DNA of 5,909 bases from Melioribacteraceae bacterium (GTDB lineage: Bacteria; Bacteroidota; Ignavibacteria; Ignavibacteriales; Melioribacteraceae), in contig JALSNL010000004.1 in NCBI GenBank assembly GCA_026987055.1, forward strand, positions 1 to 5,909, given 5' to 3'. The notes beneath the pieces are model-generated. The model did not search any database. It saw nothing but the letters and a program-made list of their open reading frames with translations, and was not told where the DNA came from. Below, piece by piece: positions 1-5,310 of the stretch. Positions within the stretch are counted from its first letter, which is position 1; every line of letters begins with the position of its first letter. Position numbers and translations under genes: made by a program.

Positions 1-1
1 C

Positions 2-535
2 TATTTTTTCTTTATTTTAGAGTTTATACTACAAACTTTATACTTTTTCGATATAAATCCTCAGCAATTGGTAAGTTGTTGCGGAACGGTTTTTAACGAA
101 GCAAGTACTTCTTTGCTTGGCAGATTTACACAAATTCCGAATTCAATTTCTTTACCTATTTTTTATATTCTATTTATTCTATTAATATTCACTTCGTTAA
201 AAAAGGAAATAATTGCAAACGGAATAATAAATTTCTTTTTTCTTATTATAAGCATTGTTACACTTATAAGTTTTTTCGGGACTTATATATACGAATTACC
301 GACACATCATTGTCCGTTTTGTCTGCTGCAAAAAGATTATTATTATATCGGCTATCTTTTATATACGGTTTTAATTCTCGGTACATTTTTCGGAATTGTA
401 AACACATTTTTGAAGTTACTTTTAAAAATTGAACTTAACTATTTTAAATTATCGTTAATATTTAATTCAATTTATGTAATTTTGGTCTCTGCATATCCTA
501 TACATTTTTATTTGGTAAACGGAGTTTGGTTATAA
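2..535 (+). CDS. VKOR/DsbB-like polytopic membrane thiol protein, 5' end outside window
   Basis: The frame is open from the left edge to the TAA at 533-535, so this is the C-terminal part of a longer gene. The TTG at 68 is only an internal possible start, because 22 codons upstream of it remain open and hydrophobic. Seen: a Ser-Cys-Cys-Gly motif (bases 74-85), then Ile-Pro-Asn-Ser (about 134-145), several membrane segments, and Cys-Pro-Phe-Cys at 311-322 at the start of another membrane segment. This order (a Cys before an IPN-type turn, then CPxC in a later helix) recalls vitamin K epoxide reductase-like proteins and also DsbB, which make or relay disulfides in the membrane. Inferred role: thiol redox partner, or metal-handling partner, of the two NosL lipoproteins that follow; the next gene starts inside its last codons. 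I do not recognise the exact family, and the match is by pattern only. An uncharacterised membrane protein of nos or copper clusters is equally possible. Confidence 0.72.
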   Translation, partial: YFFFILEFILQTLYFFDINPQQLVSCCGTVFNEASTSLLGRFTQIPNSISLPIFYILFILLIFTSLKKEIIANGIINFFFLIISIVTLISFFGTYIYELPTHHCPFCLLQKDYYYIGYLLYTVLILGTFFGIVNTFLKLLLKIELNYFKLSLIFNSIYVILVSAYPIHFYLVNGVWL

Positions 536-1023
536 GTATTCGAAAAAAAATATCATTCTTATTTTTGTTAGTTCTATTTGCATGTTCCAACAATCCTTTT
601 ATGGAAAGCGGGAACCATGAAAAGAAACCCTTGCCAATCGTAAAAGGAAAACATTTTTGTACATCGTGTAAAATGCCGGTAGATACGTTAAAATATTCCG
701 CCGAAGCAGTTCTGGAAAACGGAGACACATATTTTTTTGATGACCCGGGCTGCGTAGCAATTTGGTTAAATAAACAGAAAGACAAAGATAAAATAATTAT
801 TTGGATGTACAGTTTGGACACAAAACGTTGGATAAACGGAAGAACCGCTTATTATTCACTTGTAGAGAATACACCTATGTTTTACGGTTTCGGAGCTTAT
901 GAAAAAAAACAAAACGGATTTATTACGTTCAACAAAATGTTTGTTAGAATGATTCGCGGAGAAAATCTTACCAACCCGAAAATTAGAAAACAAATACTTG
1001 ATAGCTTAAAAAAACAAAAATAA
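526..1023 (+). CDS. nosL: NosL-family copper-binding lipoprotein (first of two)
   Basis: A 165-residue lipoprotein: basic start, hydrophobic stretch, and lipobox Leu-Phe-Ala-Cys with lipidated Cys20, so it should be membrane-anchored outside the cytoplasm. The mature part has His43-Phe-Cys45-x2-Cys48-Lys-Met50, matching the CxxCGM signature of NosL with Lys in place of Gly. It is followed by a Gly-Asp-x-Tyr-Phe-Phe-Asp-Asp stretch with Cys76 and a Thr-Pro-Met118-Phe-Tyr-Gly-Phe-Gly-Ala block, as in the NosL core. NosL proteins bind Cu(I) and help deliver copper to nitrous oxide reductase; here the client could also be another cuproenzyme. The start is awkward: no ATG exists upstream of the signal peptide, and TTG at 526 overlaps the previous gene by 10 bases. 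ATT at 538 is an alternative that would still leave a signal peptide. No good ribosome binding site is visible, which suggests translation coupled to the gene before. Confidence 0.8.
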   Translation: MVISIRKKISFLFLLVLFACSNNPFMESGNHEKKPLPIVKGKHFCTSCKMPVDTLKYSAEAVLENGDTYFFDDPGCVAIWLNKQKDKDKIIIWMYSLDTKRWINGRTAYYSLVENTPMFYGFGAYEKKQNGFITFNKMFVRMIRGENLTNPKIRKQILDSLKKQK

Positions 1024-1046
1024 TTTTTTATGGAAAAGAGGATAAT

Positions 1047-1499
1047 ATGAAATATGCAATTTTAGTTTTGATGTTGTTTTTAGTTTCTTGTAACCAAAAT
1101 ACAACAAATAAAAATAAGACCGAAACGGTTTCCGCCGCTTCAATCAACAATACTAATAAATGCGAAAATTGTAATATTGAATTGATAAAAAAAATTTCTA
1201 CCAATCACGCCGTTAAAACCAAGGACGGAAAAATCCATCATTTTTGTTCTATAAATTGTTTGGCGGAAAAATGGGATGATTTAAAAGAGGACATCGATTC
1301 CGTTTTTGTAATAGACGTAAGAACAAAAGAATTTATTCCGGCAGCTAAAGCTCATTATGTTATTAGAGCTCCGTTTGGAGAAACTAAAGAAACAACAGCT
1401 TACGCATACAAAGAATTAGAATATGCCAACAGATTTAAAAAAGACTTTTGGGGAAAAGAAATAACAAATTTTAACAAAGCTTTATCGGAAGTTAAATAA
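1047..1499 (+). CDS. nosL: NosL-family lipoprotein with CxxC and FCSxxC metal sites (second of two)
   Basis: A 150-residue lipoprotein with lipobox Leu-Val-Ser-Cys15. The core holds Cys39-x2-Cys42 and then His64-His65-Phe-Cys67-Ser-Ile-Asn-Cys71-Leu-Ala, the arrangement seen in NosL proteins of the Campylobacterota/Aquificota type and similar to TRASH/YHS metal sites. The following stretch (Phe-Ile-Pro-Ala-Ala-Lys-Ala-His-Tyr-Val, about 96-105) is the usual NosL element after the metal site. Likely role: periplasmic copper (or other soft metal) binding and transfer. It lies 23 bases after the first NosL gene in the same direction. AAGAGG at 1036-1041, 5 bases before the ATG, is a clear ribosome binding site and fixes the start. 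The two NosL proteins share little beyond the family core, so they are probably not interchangeable. A general YHS/TRASH-type metal lipoprotein is the alternative. Confidence 0.82.
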   Translation: MKYAILVLMLFLVSCNQNTTNKNKTETVSAASINNTNKCENCNIELIKKISTNHAVKTKDGKIHHFCSINCLAEKWDDLKEDIDSVFVIDVRTKEFIPAAKAHYVIRAPFGETKETTAYAYKELEYANRFKKDFWGKEITNFNKALSEVK

Positions 1500-1600
1500 G
1501 TAAAATTTGCTAATCAAAAATAAAATATTTTAGTTTTTAGCATTAAATTTTATACTTTTAATCAACTAATATTTTTTTATACTATAAAGAGATATGATAT
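1500..1600 (+). promoter_or_regulatory. Intergenic region, probable promoter of the ccoG operon
   Basis: This 101-base very AT-rich gap separates the NosL genes from ccoG and is the only sizeable gap between 526 and 4186, so the operon promoter most likely lies here. A Bacteroidota-style pattern can be drawn: TTG at 1507-1509 and TAGTTTTT at 1531-1538 (consensus TAnnTTTG) with 21 bases between. TATACT occurs at 1551-1556 and 1578-1583, the latter close to the start codon. A 12-base perfect palindrome TAAAATATTTTA lies at 1521-1532, but it is pure A/T and could be chance. AAAGAG at 1586-1591 is the ribosome binding site of ccoG. No convincing terminator for the upstream gene was found. Confidence 0.35.
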
Positions 1601-3028
1601 ATGAATAACGAAGAACCGGACAAAAAAGAAGAATTTAGAGATCACCTTGCAACCGTAACGGAAAAAGGTGAAAGAATTTGGGTTTATCCTAAAAAACCAA
1701 AAGGTAAGTTTTATCGATTACGAACAATAGTTGCTACTATTTTATTAGCAATACTTTTTCTTGTTCCATTTATTAAAGTTCACGGACATCCACTTATGCT
1801 ATTAGATATTCTCGGACGAAAATTTATTTTGTTCGGTGTATCTTTTGGTCCGCATGATTTTCATTTATTTGTATTAGCTATAATTGGCGGCATTATTTCA
1901 ATTTTTCTATTTACCGTTGTTTACGGTAGAATTTTCTGCGGTTGGCTTTGTCCGCAAACAATTTTTATGGAAATGCTTTTTAGAAAAGTTGAATATTTAA
2001 TTGAAGGTGATGCTAATAAACAAAAAGCGTTAGATAAAAGACCTTGGGACGGAGAAAAAATTTTTAAGAAAGGTTTAAAGCACATTATTTTTGCAATAAT
2101 GGCTTTTGCAATTGCCAATGCTTTACTTGCTTGGGTAATTGGAGTTGACGGACTTAAAGAATTAGTTTCCAAACCAATATCGGAAGTTACAGGTAAGTTT
2201 ATTGCAATGGTTGTTTTCTCGGGTGTAATTTATATTTTTTACGCTTATTTAAGAGAACAAGTTTGTACATTAATTTGTCCGTACGGAAGATTACAAGGTG
2301 TAATGCTCGATCCGACTTCAATTGTAATACATTACGATTACAAACGTGGCGAGCCAAGAGGAAAAATTAAGAAAGGTCAAGAACAAAATTTGGGGGATTG
2401 TATTGATTGCCACCAATGCGTTGATGTTTGTCCTACAGGAATTGATATTAGAAACGGGACACAACTTGAATGTGTAAACTGTACGGCATGTATTGATGCT
2501 TGTGATGACGTAATGACAAAAATAAAACGACCGACCGGGTTAATACGTTATGCCTCTAAAAACGAAATTGAAACCGGAGTAAGAAAAATATTTACACCAA
2601 AAGCTATAGCATACACTGTTTTTCTTTCATTGCTATTTGCCTTAATTGTTTTCTTACTTTCAACCCGTTCCGATTATGAACTTTCTATTGTTAGAACTGC
2701 AGGTATTATGGCAATTGAGCAACCTGGTGATAGTACAAAAATAAGCAATCTTTACGATGTAAATATAATTAACAAAACTTTCGATAGAGTTGAACCTACT
2801 TTGGAAGTAGAAAACATAAAAAACGCCCAAGTAAAACTAGTTAGCGGTAGTTTAACTCTGGAACCTGAAAGTGTTGCAGAAGCTCAAATTTTTGTAATAG
2901 TGCCAAAAGATGAAATTAAGCAACTAAATACACCAATAGAAATAGCTGTAAAAGCAAACGGGAAAGTTATTGATGTAATTAAAACATCTTTCTTAGGAAA
3001 GGTAAGAGGAAAGGCAGGCTTAAAGTGA
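1601..3028 (+). CDS. ccoG: CcoG (RdxA/FixG), cbb3 oxidase assembly ferredoxin-type membrane protein
   Basis: A 475-residue membrane iron-sulfur protein of normal family length. N-terminal signature Val-Tyr-Pro-Lys-Lys-Pro-x-Gly (28-35) precedes membrane segments at about 41-58 and 88-108, then Cys113-Gly-Trp-Leu-Cys117-Pro. Further segments lie at about 161-180 and 198-216, then Cys222-Thr-Leu-Ile-Cys226-Pro. Two [4Fe-4S] motifs follow: Cys267-x2-Cys270-x2-Cys273-x3-Cys277-Pro and Cys291-x2-Cys294-x2-Cys297-x3-Cys301. A last membrane segment (334-354) leads to an Ig-like C-terminal domain outside the membrane (about 360-475), as in the FixG C-terminal family. CcoG homologues are reported to reduce Cu(II) to Cu(I) for the copper centre of cbb3 oxidase; all expected cysteines are present, so the protein should be functional. 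AAAGAG at 1586-1591 lies 9 bases before the ATG. The stop overlaps the next start (GTGA). NapH/NosR-type relatives share the CxxxCP motifs but lack this overall layout, so the call is firm. Confidence 0.97.
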   Translation: MNNEEPDKKEEFRDHLATVTEKGERIWVYPKKPKGKFYRLRTIVATILLAILFLVPFIKVHGHPLMLLDILGRKFILFGVSFGPHDFHLFVLAIIGGIISIFLFTVVYGRIFCGWLCPQTIFMEMLFRKVEYLIEGDANKQKALDKRPWDGEKIFKKGLKHIIFAIMAFAIANALLAWVIGVDGLKELVSKPISEVTGKFIAMVVFSGVIYIFYAYLREQVCTLICPYGRLQGVMLDPTSIVIHYDYKRGEPRGKIKKGQEQNLGDCIDCHQCVDVCPTGIDIRNGTQLECVNCTACIDACDDVMTKIKRPTGLIRYASKNEIETGVRKIFTPKAIAYTVFLSLLFALIVFLLSTRSDYELSIVRTAGIMAIEQPGDSTKISNLYDVNIINKTFDRVEPTLEVENIKNAQVKLVSGSLTLEPESVAEAQIFVIVPKDEIKQLNTPIEIAVKANGKVIDVIKTSFLGKVRGKAGLK

Positions 3029-3468
3029 AATTGAATTGGGGAAGTGGAATTGCAATTGTAATATCTGTTTTTACTATTGCCGGATTATCTTTTATATACT
3101 ATGCATTTCATCAAGATGTTAATTTGGTTAAAGATAATTATTATCAAGATGAGATAAAATATCAAGATAGAATTGAAGAAATTAAACGAACTGCAAAATT
3201 ATCAGATAAACTTGAAATAAAAGTATCAGGGAGCAATATATTATTCAACTTCCCCCAAAATGTAAATAAAGATAAAATTAAAGGAAATATTTTACTTTAC
3301 CGTCCGTCCGATAGAAAGCACGATATCTTTTTTCCTATTGAACTTGATAGCTTAAGTGAACAAATAAAATCTACAGAGAAATTAGTTTCGGGAATGTGGA
3401 AAGCTCAGGTAAAATGGGAAATTGATACTTTATCATATTACACGGAAAAAATAATAATGGTTCAGTAA
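3025..3468 (+). CDS. fixH: FixH/CcoH family cbb3 oxidase assembly protein
   Basis: A 147-residue protein with a short N-terminal tail (Met-Lys-Leu-Asn-Trp-Gly-Ser-Gly), one membrane segment (about 8-28) and an extracytoplasmic domain. The stretch after the membrane segment, Asp-Asn-Tyr-Tyr-Gln-Asp-Glu-Ile-x-Tyr-Gln (about 37-47), is the FixH hallmark, and the MKxNWGxGI opening is typical of Bacteroidota members. FixH/CcoH takes part in assembly or stability of cbb3-type cytochrome c oxidase together with CcoG. It starts with GTG inside the ccoG stop (GTGA, 4-base overlap). The purine-rich AAGAGGAAAGG at 3004-3014 serves as ribosome binding site, so translation is probably coupled to ccoG. Nothing looks broken. 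Confidence 0.9.
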   Translation: MKLNWGSGIAIVISVFTIAGLSFIYYAFHQDVNLVKDNYYQDEIKYQDRIEEIKRTAKLSDKLEIKVSGSNILFNFPQNVNKDKIKGNILLYRPSDRKHDIFFPIELDSLSEQIKSTEKLVSGMWKAQVKWEIDTLSYYTEKIIMVQ

Positions 3469-3469
3469 A

Positions 3470-4186
3470 ATGGGCTCTGATATTTGGGCCGGTTTTTTAA
3501 TCGGGTTTTTCGGTAGTTTCCATTGTGTTGGAATGTGCGGGCCAATTGTGCTGGCACTCCCAACAGGCAATGCATCAAGTTTCAAAATTGTAATTAGCAG
3601 AGTTCTTTATAATTTTGGAAGAATTTTAACTTATTCTTTTTTTGGTGCTGTTTTTGGTTTTTTCGGCAGAGGAATAACATTTGCCGGTTTACAAAGATAT
3701 GCTTCTATTTCAATTGGCGTAATAATTTTATTTTATTATTTAACACCAAGTAGATTTAAAGGGAAACTTTCTTTAACTGCTCCTTATAAGCTGTTAAGCA
3801 ATTTTGTAAAAAAAGCTTTTAAACGAATTACTAAAGACGGGTCTCCCCTTTCACTTTTTTTATTTGGTATTGTTAACGGTTTTTTACCATGCGGATTTGT
3901 TTATGTAGGACTTGCAGGAGCAGTTACAACCGGCGGAGCACTAACAGGAGCTGCTTTTATGGCTTTGTTCGGTTTAGGAACAACACCGATAATGTTGGGC
4001 ACGGCTTTGGTTGGTAGATTTCTTAATGTAAAAATCCGTTCTACAATGAATAAACTTATTCCTGTTTTTGCTATTATCCTAGCTATTCTATTTATACTTC
4101 GCGGCTTGAATTTGGATATTCACTATATAAGCCCTAAACTTTCCAATGATGTTATGGAACAGTCCCAAACATGTGCTCCAAAATAA
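3470..4186 (+). CDS. TauE/SafE (DsbD_2) family membrane protein of cbb3/copper clusters
   Basis: A 238-residue polytopic membrane protein. The first helix holds Gly-Ser-Phe-His18-Cys19-Val-Gly-Met-Cys23-Gly-Pro, and a later helix holds Asn-Gly-Phe-Leu-Pro-Cys141-Gly (136-142); both are signatures of the DsbD_2 / cytochrome c biogenesis transmembrane family, usually labelled sulfite exporter TauE/SafE. Tyr-Asn-Phe-Gly-Arg-Ile-Leu-Thr-Tyr-Ser (47-56) is also typical. The two half-repeats with paired cysteines resemble CcdA/DsbD, which carry electrons or metals across the membrane. Members beside ccoG and fixH are generally taken to work in copper supply or oxidase maturation; sulfite export is unlikely here. 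The C-terminal tail ends with Cys235 three residues from the end, a possible extra metal ligand. It begins one base after fixH, so it is co-transcribed. The exact substrate is unknown. Confidence 0.85.
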   Translation: MGSDIWAGFLIGFFGSFHCVGMCGPIVLALPTGNASSFKIVISRVLYNFGRILTYSFFGAVFGFFGRGITFAGLQRYASISIGVIILFYYLTPSRFKGKLSLTAPYKLLSNFVKKAFKRITKDGSPLSLFLFGIVNGFLPCGFVYVGLAGAVTTGGALTGAAFMALFGLGTTPIMLGTALVGRFLNVKIRSTMNKLIPVFAIILAILFILRGLNLDIHYISPKLSNDVMEQSQTCAPK

Positions 4187-4304
4187 ATTCATTAGATCTG
4201 CGTAATTAAAATACACTTTGTTAATTTTGGGTTTGGAACTCATTTATATTAAATTAGAGTTTTAATTTATTTTTATATGTGGTTCTATTATTTATAATTT
4301 TCAT

Positions 4305-4322
4305 TGGAAATTTAGTTTTCCA
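4305..4322. repeat. Small inverted repeat TGGAAA-N6-TTTCCA
   Basis: Six-base arms at 4305-4310 and 4317-4322 with a six-base gap. The right arm lies within GTTTTCC, a heptamer that recurs in the palindrome at 4411-4427 about 98 bases downstream. It could be a second regulator site or a weak hairpin in the leader, but in DNA this rich in A and T it may be chance. Confidence 0.35.
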
Positions 4323-4410
4323 TAGAGTTAAAATAAATATTATTACGGCAAATGATATTTATATTTTACTAATAAATGTGAGTTATGAAATAAGTATTTC
4401 TAAAACAAAT

Positions 4411-4427
4411 TGGTTTTCCGAAAACCA
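4411..4427. repeat. Perfect 8+8 inverted repeat, candidate operator or leader hairpin
   Basis: The arms TGGTTTTC (4411-4418) and GAAAACCA (4420-4427) are exact reverse complements around a single C, ending 47 bases before the sigma factor ATG. The length and symmetry suit a dimeric repressor or activator site. As RNA it would form a short stem with a tight loop. No T-run follows, so it is not an intrinsic terminator. The repeat is directly visible; its function is inferred. Confidence 0.6.
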
Positions 4428-4474
4428 CTCCCGTTTTAGCAAACAAACTATTTTTCTTAGACTGAATCTTTTTT

Positions 4475-5056
4475 ATGACAAATACATCAAATAAAATAAC
4501 AGACGAACAATTAATTGCGGAAGCTATAAAAGGAAACAAAAAAGCATTAACGGAAATTGTACTTAGGTACGAACAAACTGTTTACAATTTTGCTTTCAAA
4601 ATTTGTCGTGATAAAGATAAAGCGGAACATGCTATGCAAGAAACTTTTCTTAGCATGGTTAAGTCTTTAAAACAATTTTCCGGTAAATCCAAGCTTTCAA
4701 CTTGGTTATATACAATTGTAAGTAACCATTGTTTAATGTTAGCTCGGTCTAAAAAGAAATATGATTACACTGTTCTTGAAAATGAAGACGGATTAGTAAA
4801 CGATAAATTTATTTCCGATTGGAAATTTAATCCTGAAAAATTATCTGAAAATCAAGAATTAAAAGATATACTTGATAATGCTATAGAAAAACTACCTCAT
4901 GATTATAAAGTAGTTTTTCTACTTAGAGATGTTGAAGGTTTATCTACAAAAGAAACCAGTGAAATTGTTAATCTTTCAATTCCGGCAATTAAATCTCGGC
5001 TACATAGAGCCAGAGCTTTTTTAAGAAACGAATTAAACAAGACTTTACACGTATGA
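4475..5056 (+). CDS. ECF-type RNA polymerase sigma factor
   Basis: A 193-residue sigma-70 family protein with only regions 2 and 4, hence ECF type. Region 2 spans about 25-95, with Gln55-Glu-Thr-Phe in the core-binding helix and Phe68-Ser-Gly-Lys-x-Lys-Leu-Ser-Thr-Trp-Leu-Tyr in the -10 recognition part. Region 4 spans about 129-190: Leu-Pro-x2-Tyr-Lys-Val-Val-Phe-Leu-Leu-Arg-Asp-Val-Glu-Gly (140-155) followed by a helix-turn-helix ending Ile-Lys-Ser-Arg-Leu-His-Arg-Ala-Arg (172-180). It directs RNA polymerase to a specific set of promoters. The ATG at 4475 has no clear ribosome binding site, as is common in this lineage. Its stop overlaps the anti-sigma start (ATGA), so the two should be made together and the sigma held inactive by it. 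Such operons are often autoregulated, but I could not find a convincing ECF promoter upstream. Target genes are unknown. Confidence 0.93.
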   Translation: MTNTSNKITDEQLIAEAIKGNKKALTEIVLRYEQTVYNFAFKICRDKDKAEHAMQETFLSMVKSLKQFSGKSKLSTWLYTIVSNHCLMLARSKKKYDYTVLENEDGLVNDKFISDWKFNPEKLSENQELKDILDNAIEKLPHDYKVVFLLRDVEGLSTKETSEIVNLSIPAIKSRLHRARAFLRNELNKTLHV

Positions 5057-5310
5057 AAAAAATAGAAACAACATGTAAACTTGTGATGAACCATCTTTGC
5101 GATAATTTGGGGGAAGATTTAGATTCTCCCAAATGCTTGGATATTAAAACGCATTTGGAAAGTTGTCCTAACTGTAGAAGTTTTTTTAATACTATTAATT
5201 CTACTGTTGAGTTTTATAAAAAATATAATGTAAAACTTGACGACAAAGGTCATAAAGAATTACTTTCTATCCTTGGGCTAAACGAAGACGATAGTAATGA
5301 TGATGAATAA
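5053..5310 (+). CDS. Short soluble zinc-finger (ZAS) anti-sigma factor, RsrA-like
   Basis: An 85-residue protein with no membrane segment. Cys8, His34, Cys38 and Cys41 give the zinc anti-sigma pattern Cys-x25-His-x3-Cys-x2-Cys, the same spacing as Cys11, His37, Cys41 and Cys44 of Streptomyces RsrA. His14 and Cys28 also fall at RsrA positions (His17, Cys31) without a gap, by my memory of that sequence. RsrA binds the sigma factor SigR when reduced; disulfide formation expels zinc and frees the sigma. By analogy this protein should be a cytoplasmic thiol-oxidation sensor for the sigma factor just upstream, whose stop it overlaps (ATGA). It lacks the later Cys-Cys pair of RsrA and ends in a very acidic tail (about 77-85). 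Its last codons overlap the OsmC start. A plain zf-HC2 anti-sigma protein sensing something else is the alternative. Confidence 0.85.
   Translation: MKKIETTCKLVMNHLCDNLGEDLDSPKCLDIKTHLESCPNCRSFFNTINSTVEFYKKYNVKLDDKGHKELLSILGLNEDDSNDDE

Larger units (their letters stand above)
4187..4474 (+). promoter_or_regulatory. 288-base leader upstream of the ECF sigma operon
   Basis: This gap between the SafE-like gene and the sigma gene is AT-rich and holds no credible gene; a 71-codon GTG frame at 4279-4494 is judged spurious. Seen in it: TAATTTTG at 4222-4229, fitting the Bacteroidota -7 box (TAnnTTTG) but with only CTG at 4198-4200 in the -33 place; GGAACT at 4235-4240, like an ECF -35 element but without a recognisable -10; an imperfectly located stem TGGAAA/TTTCCA (4305-4322); and a perfect inverted repeat at 4411-4427. 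The promoter of the sigma operon should be here, and the long distance from the boxes to the ATG would mean a long untranslated leader. No terminator hairpin with a T-run was found after the SafE-like gene, so read-through from ccoG is possible. Confidence 0.4.

Noticed and set aside
498..821. 107-codon frame on the - strand
   Set aside because: It lies entirely over the end of the membrane protein gene and the well-supported first NosL gene; it is a shadow frame.
1504..1518. Possible FNR-type box upstream of ccoG (TTTGCTAATCAAA)
   Set aside because: The right half ATCAA is present, but at the correct 14-base spacing the left half does not match TTGAT. An FNR site would make biological sense but is not supported by the bases.
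1921..2172. 83-codon frame on the - strand inside ccoG
   Set aside because: It is antisense to a fully conserved part of ccoG and shows no signal of its own.
4222..4240. TAATTTTG and GGAACT as firm promoter elements
   Set aside because: Each matches only half of a promoter (Bacteroidota -7 box without a good -33; ECF -35 without a -10), and such matches are expected by chance in AT-rich DNA. Mentioned only within the leader entry.
4279..4494. 71-codon GTG-initiated frame on the + strand ahead of the sigma gene
   Set aside because: It has no ribosome binding site, runs 20 bases into the sigma gene, has a composition dictated by A/T richness and shows no recognisable domain. Treated as non-coding leader.
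4903..5094. 63-codon frame on the - strand across the sigma/anti-sigma junction
   Set aside because: It is antisense to the conserved sigma region 4 and the anti-sigma start; a shadow frame.
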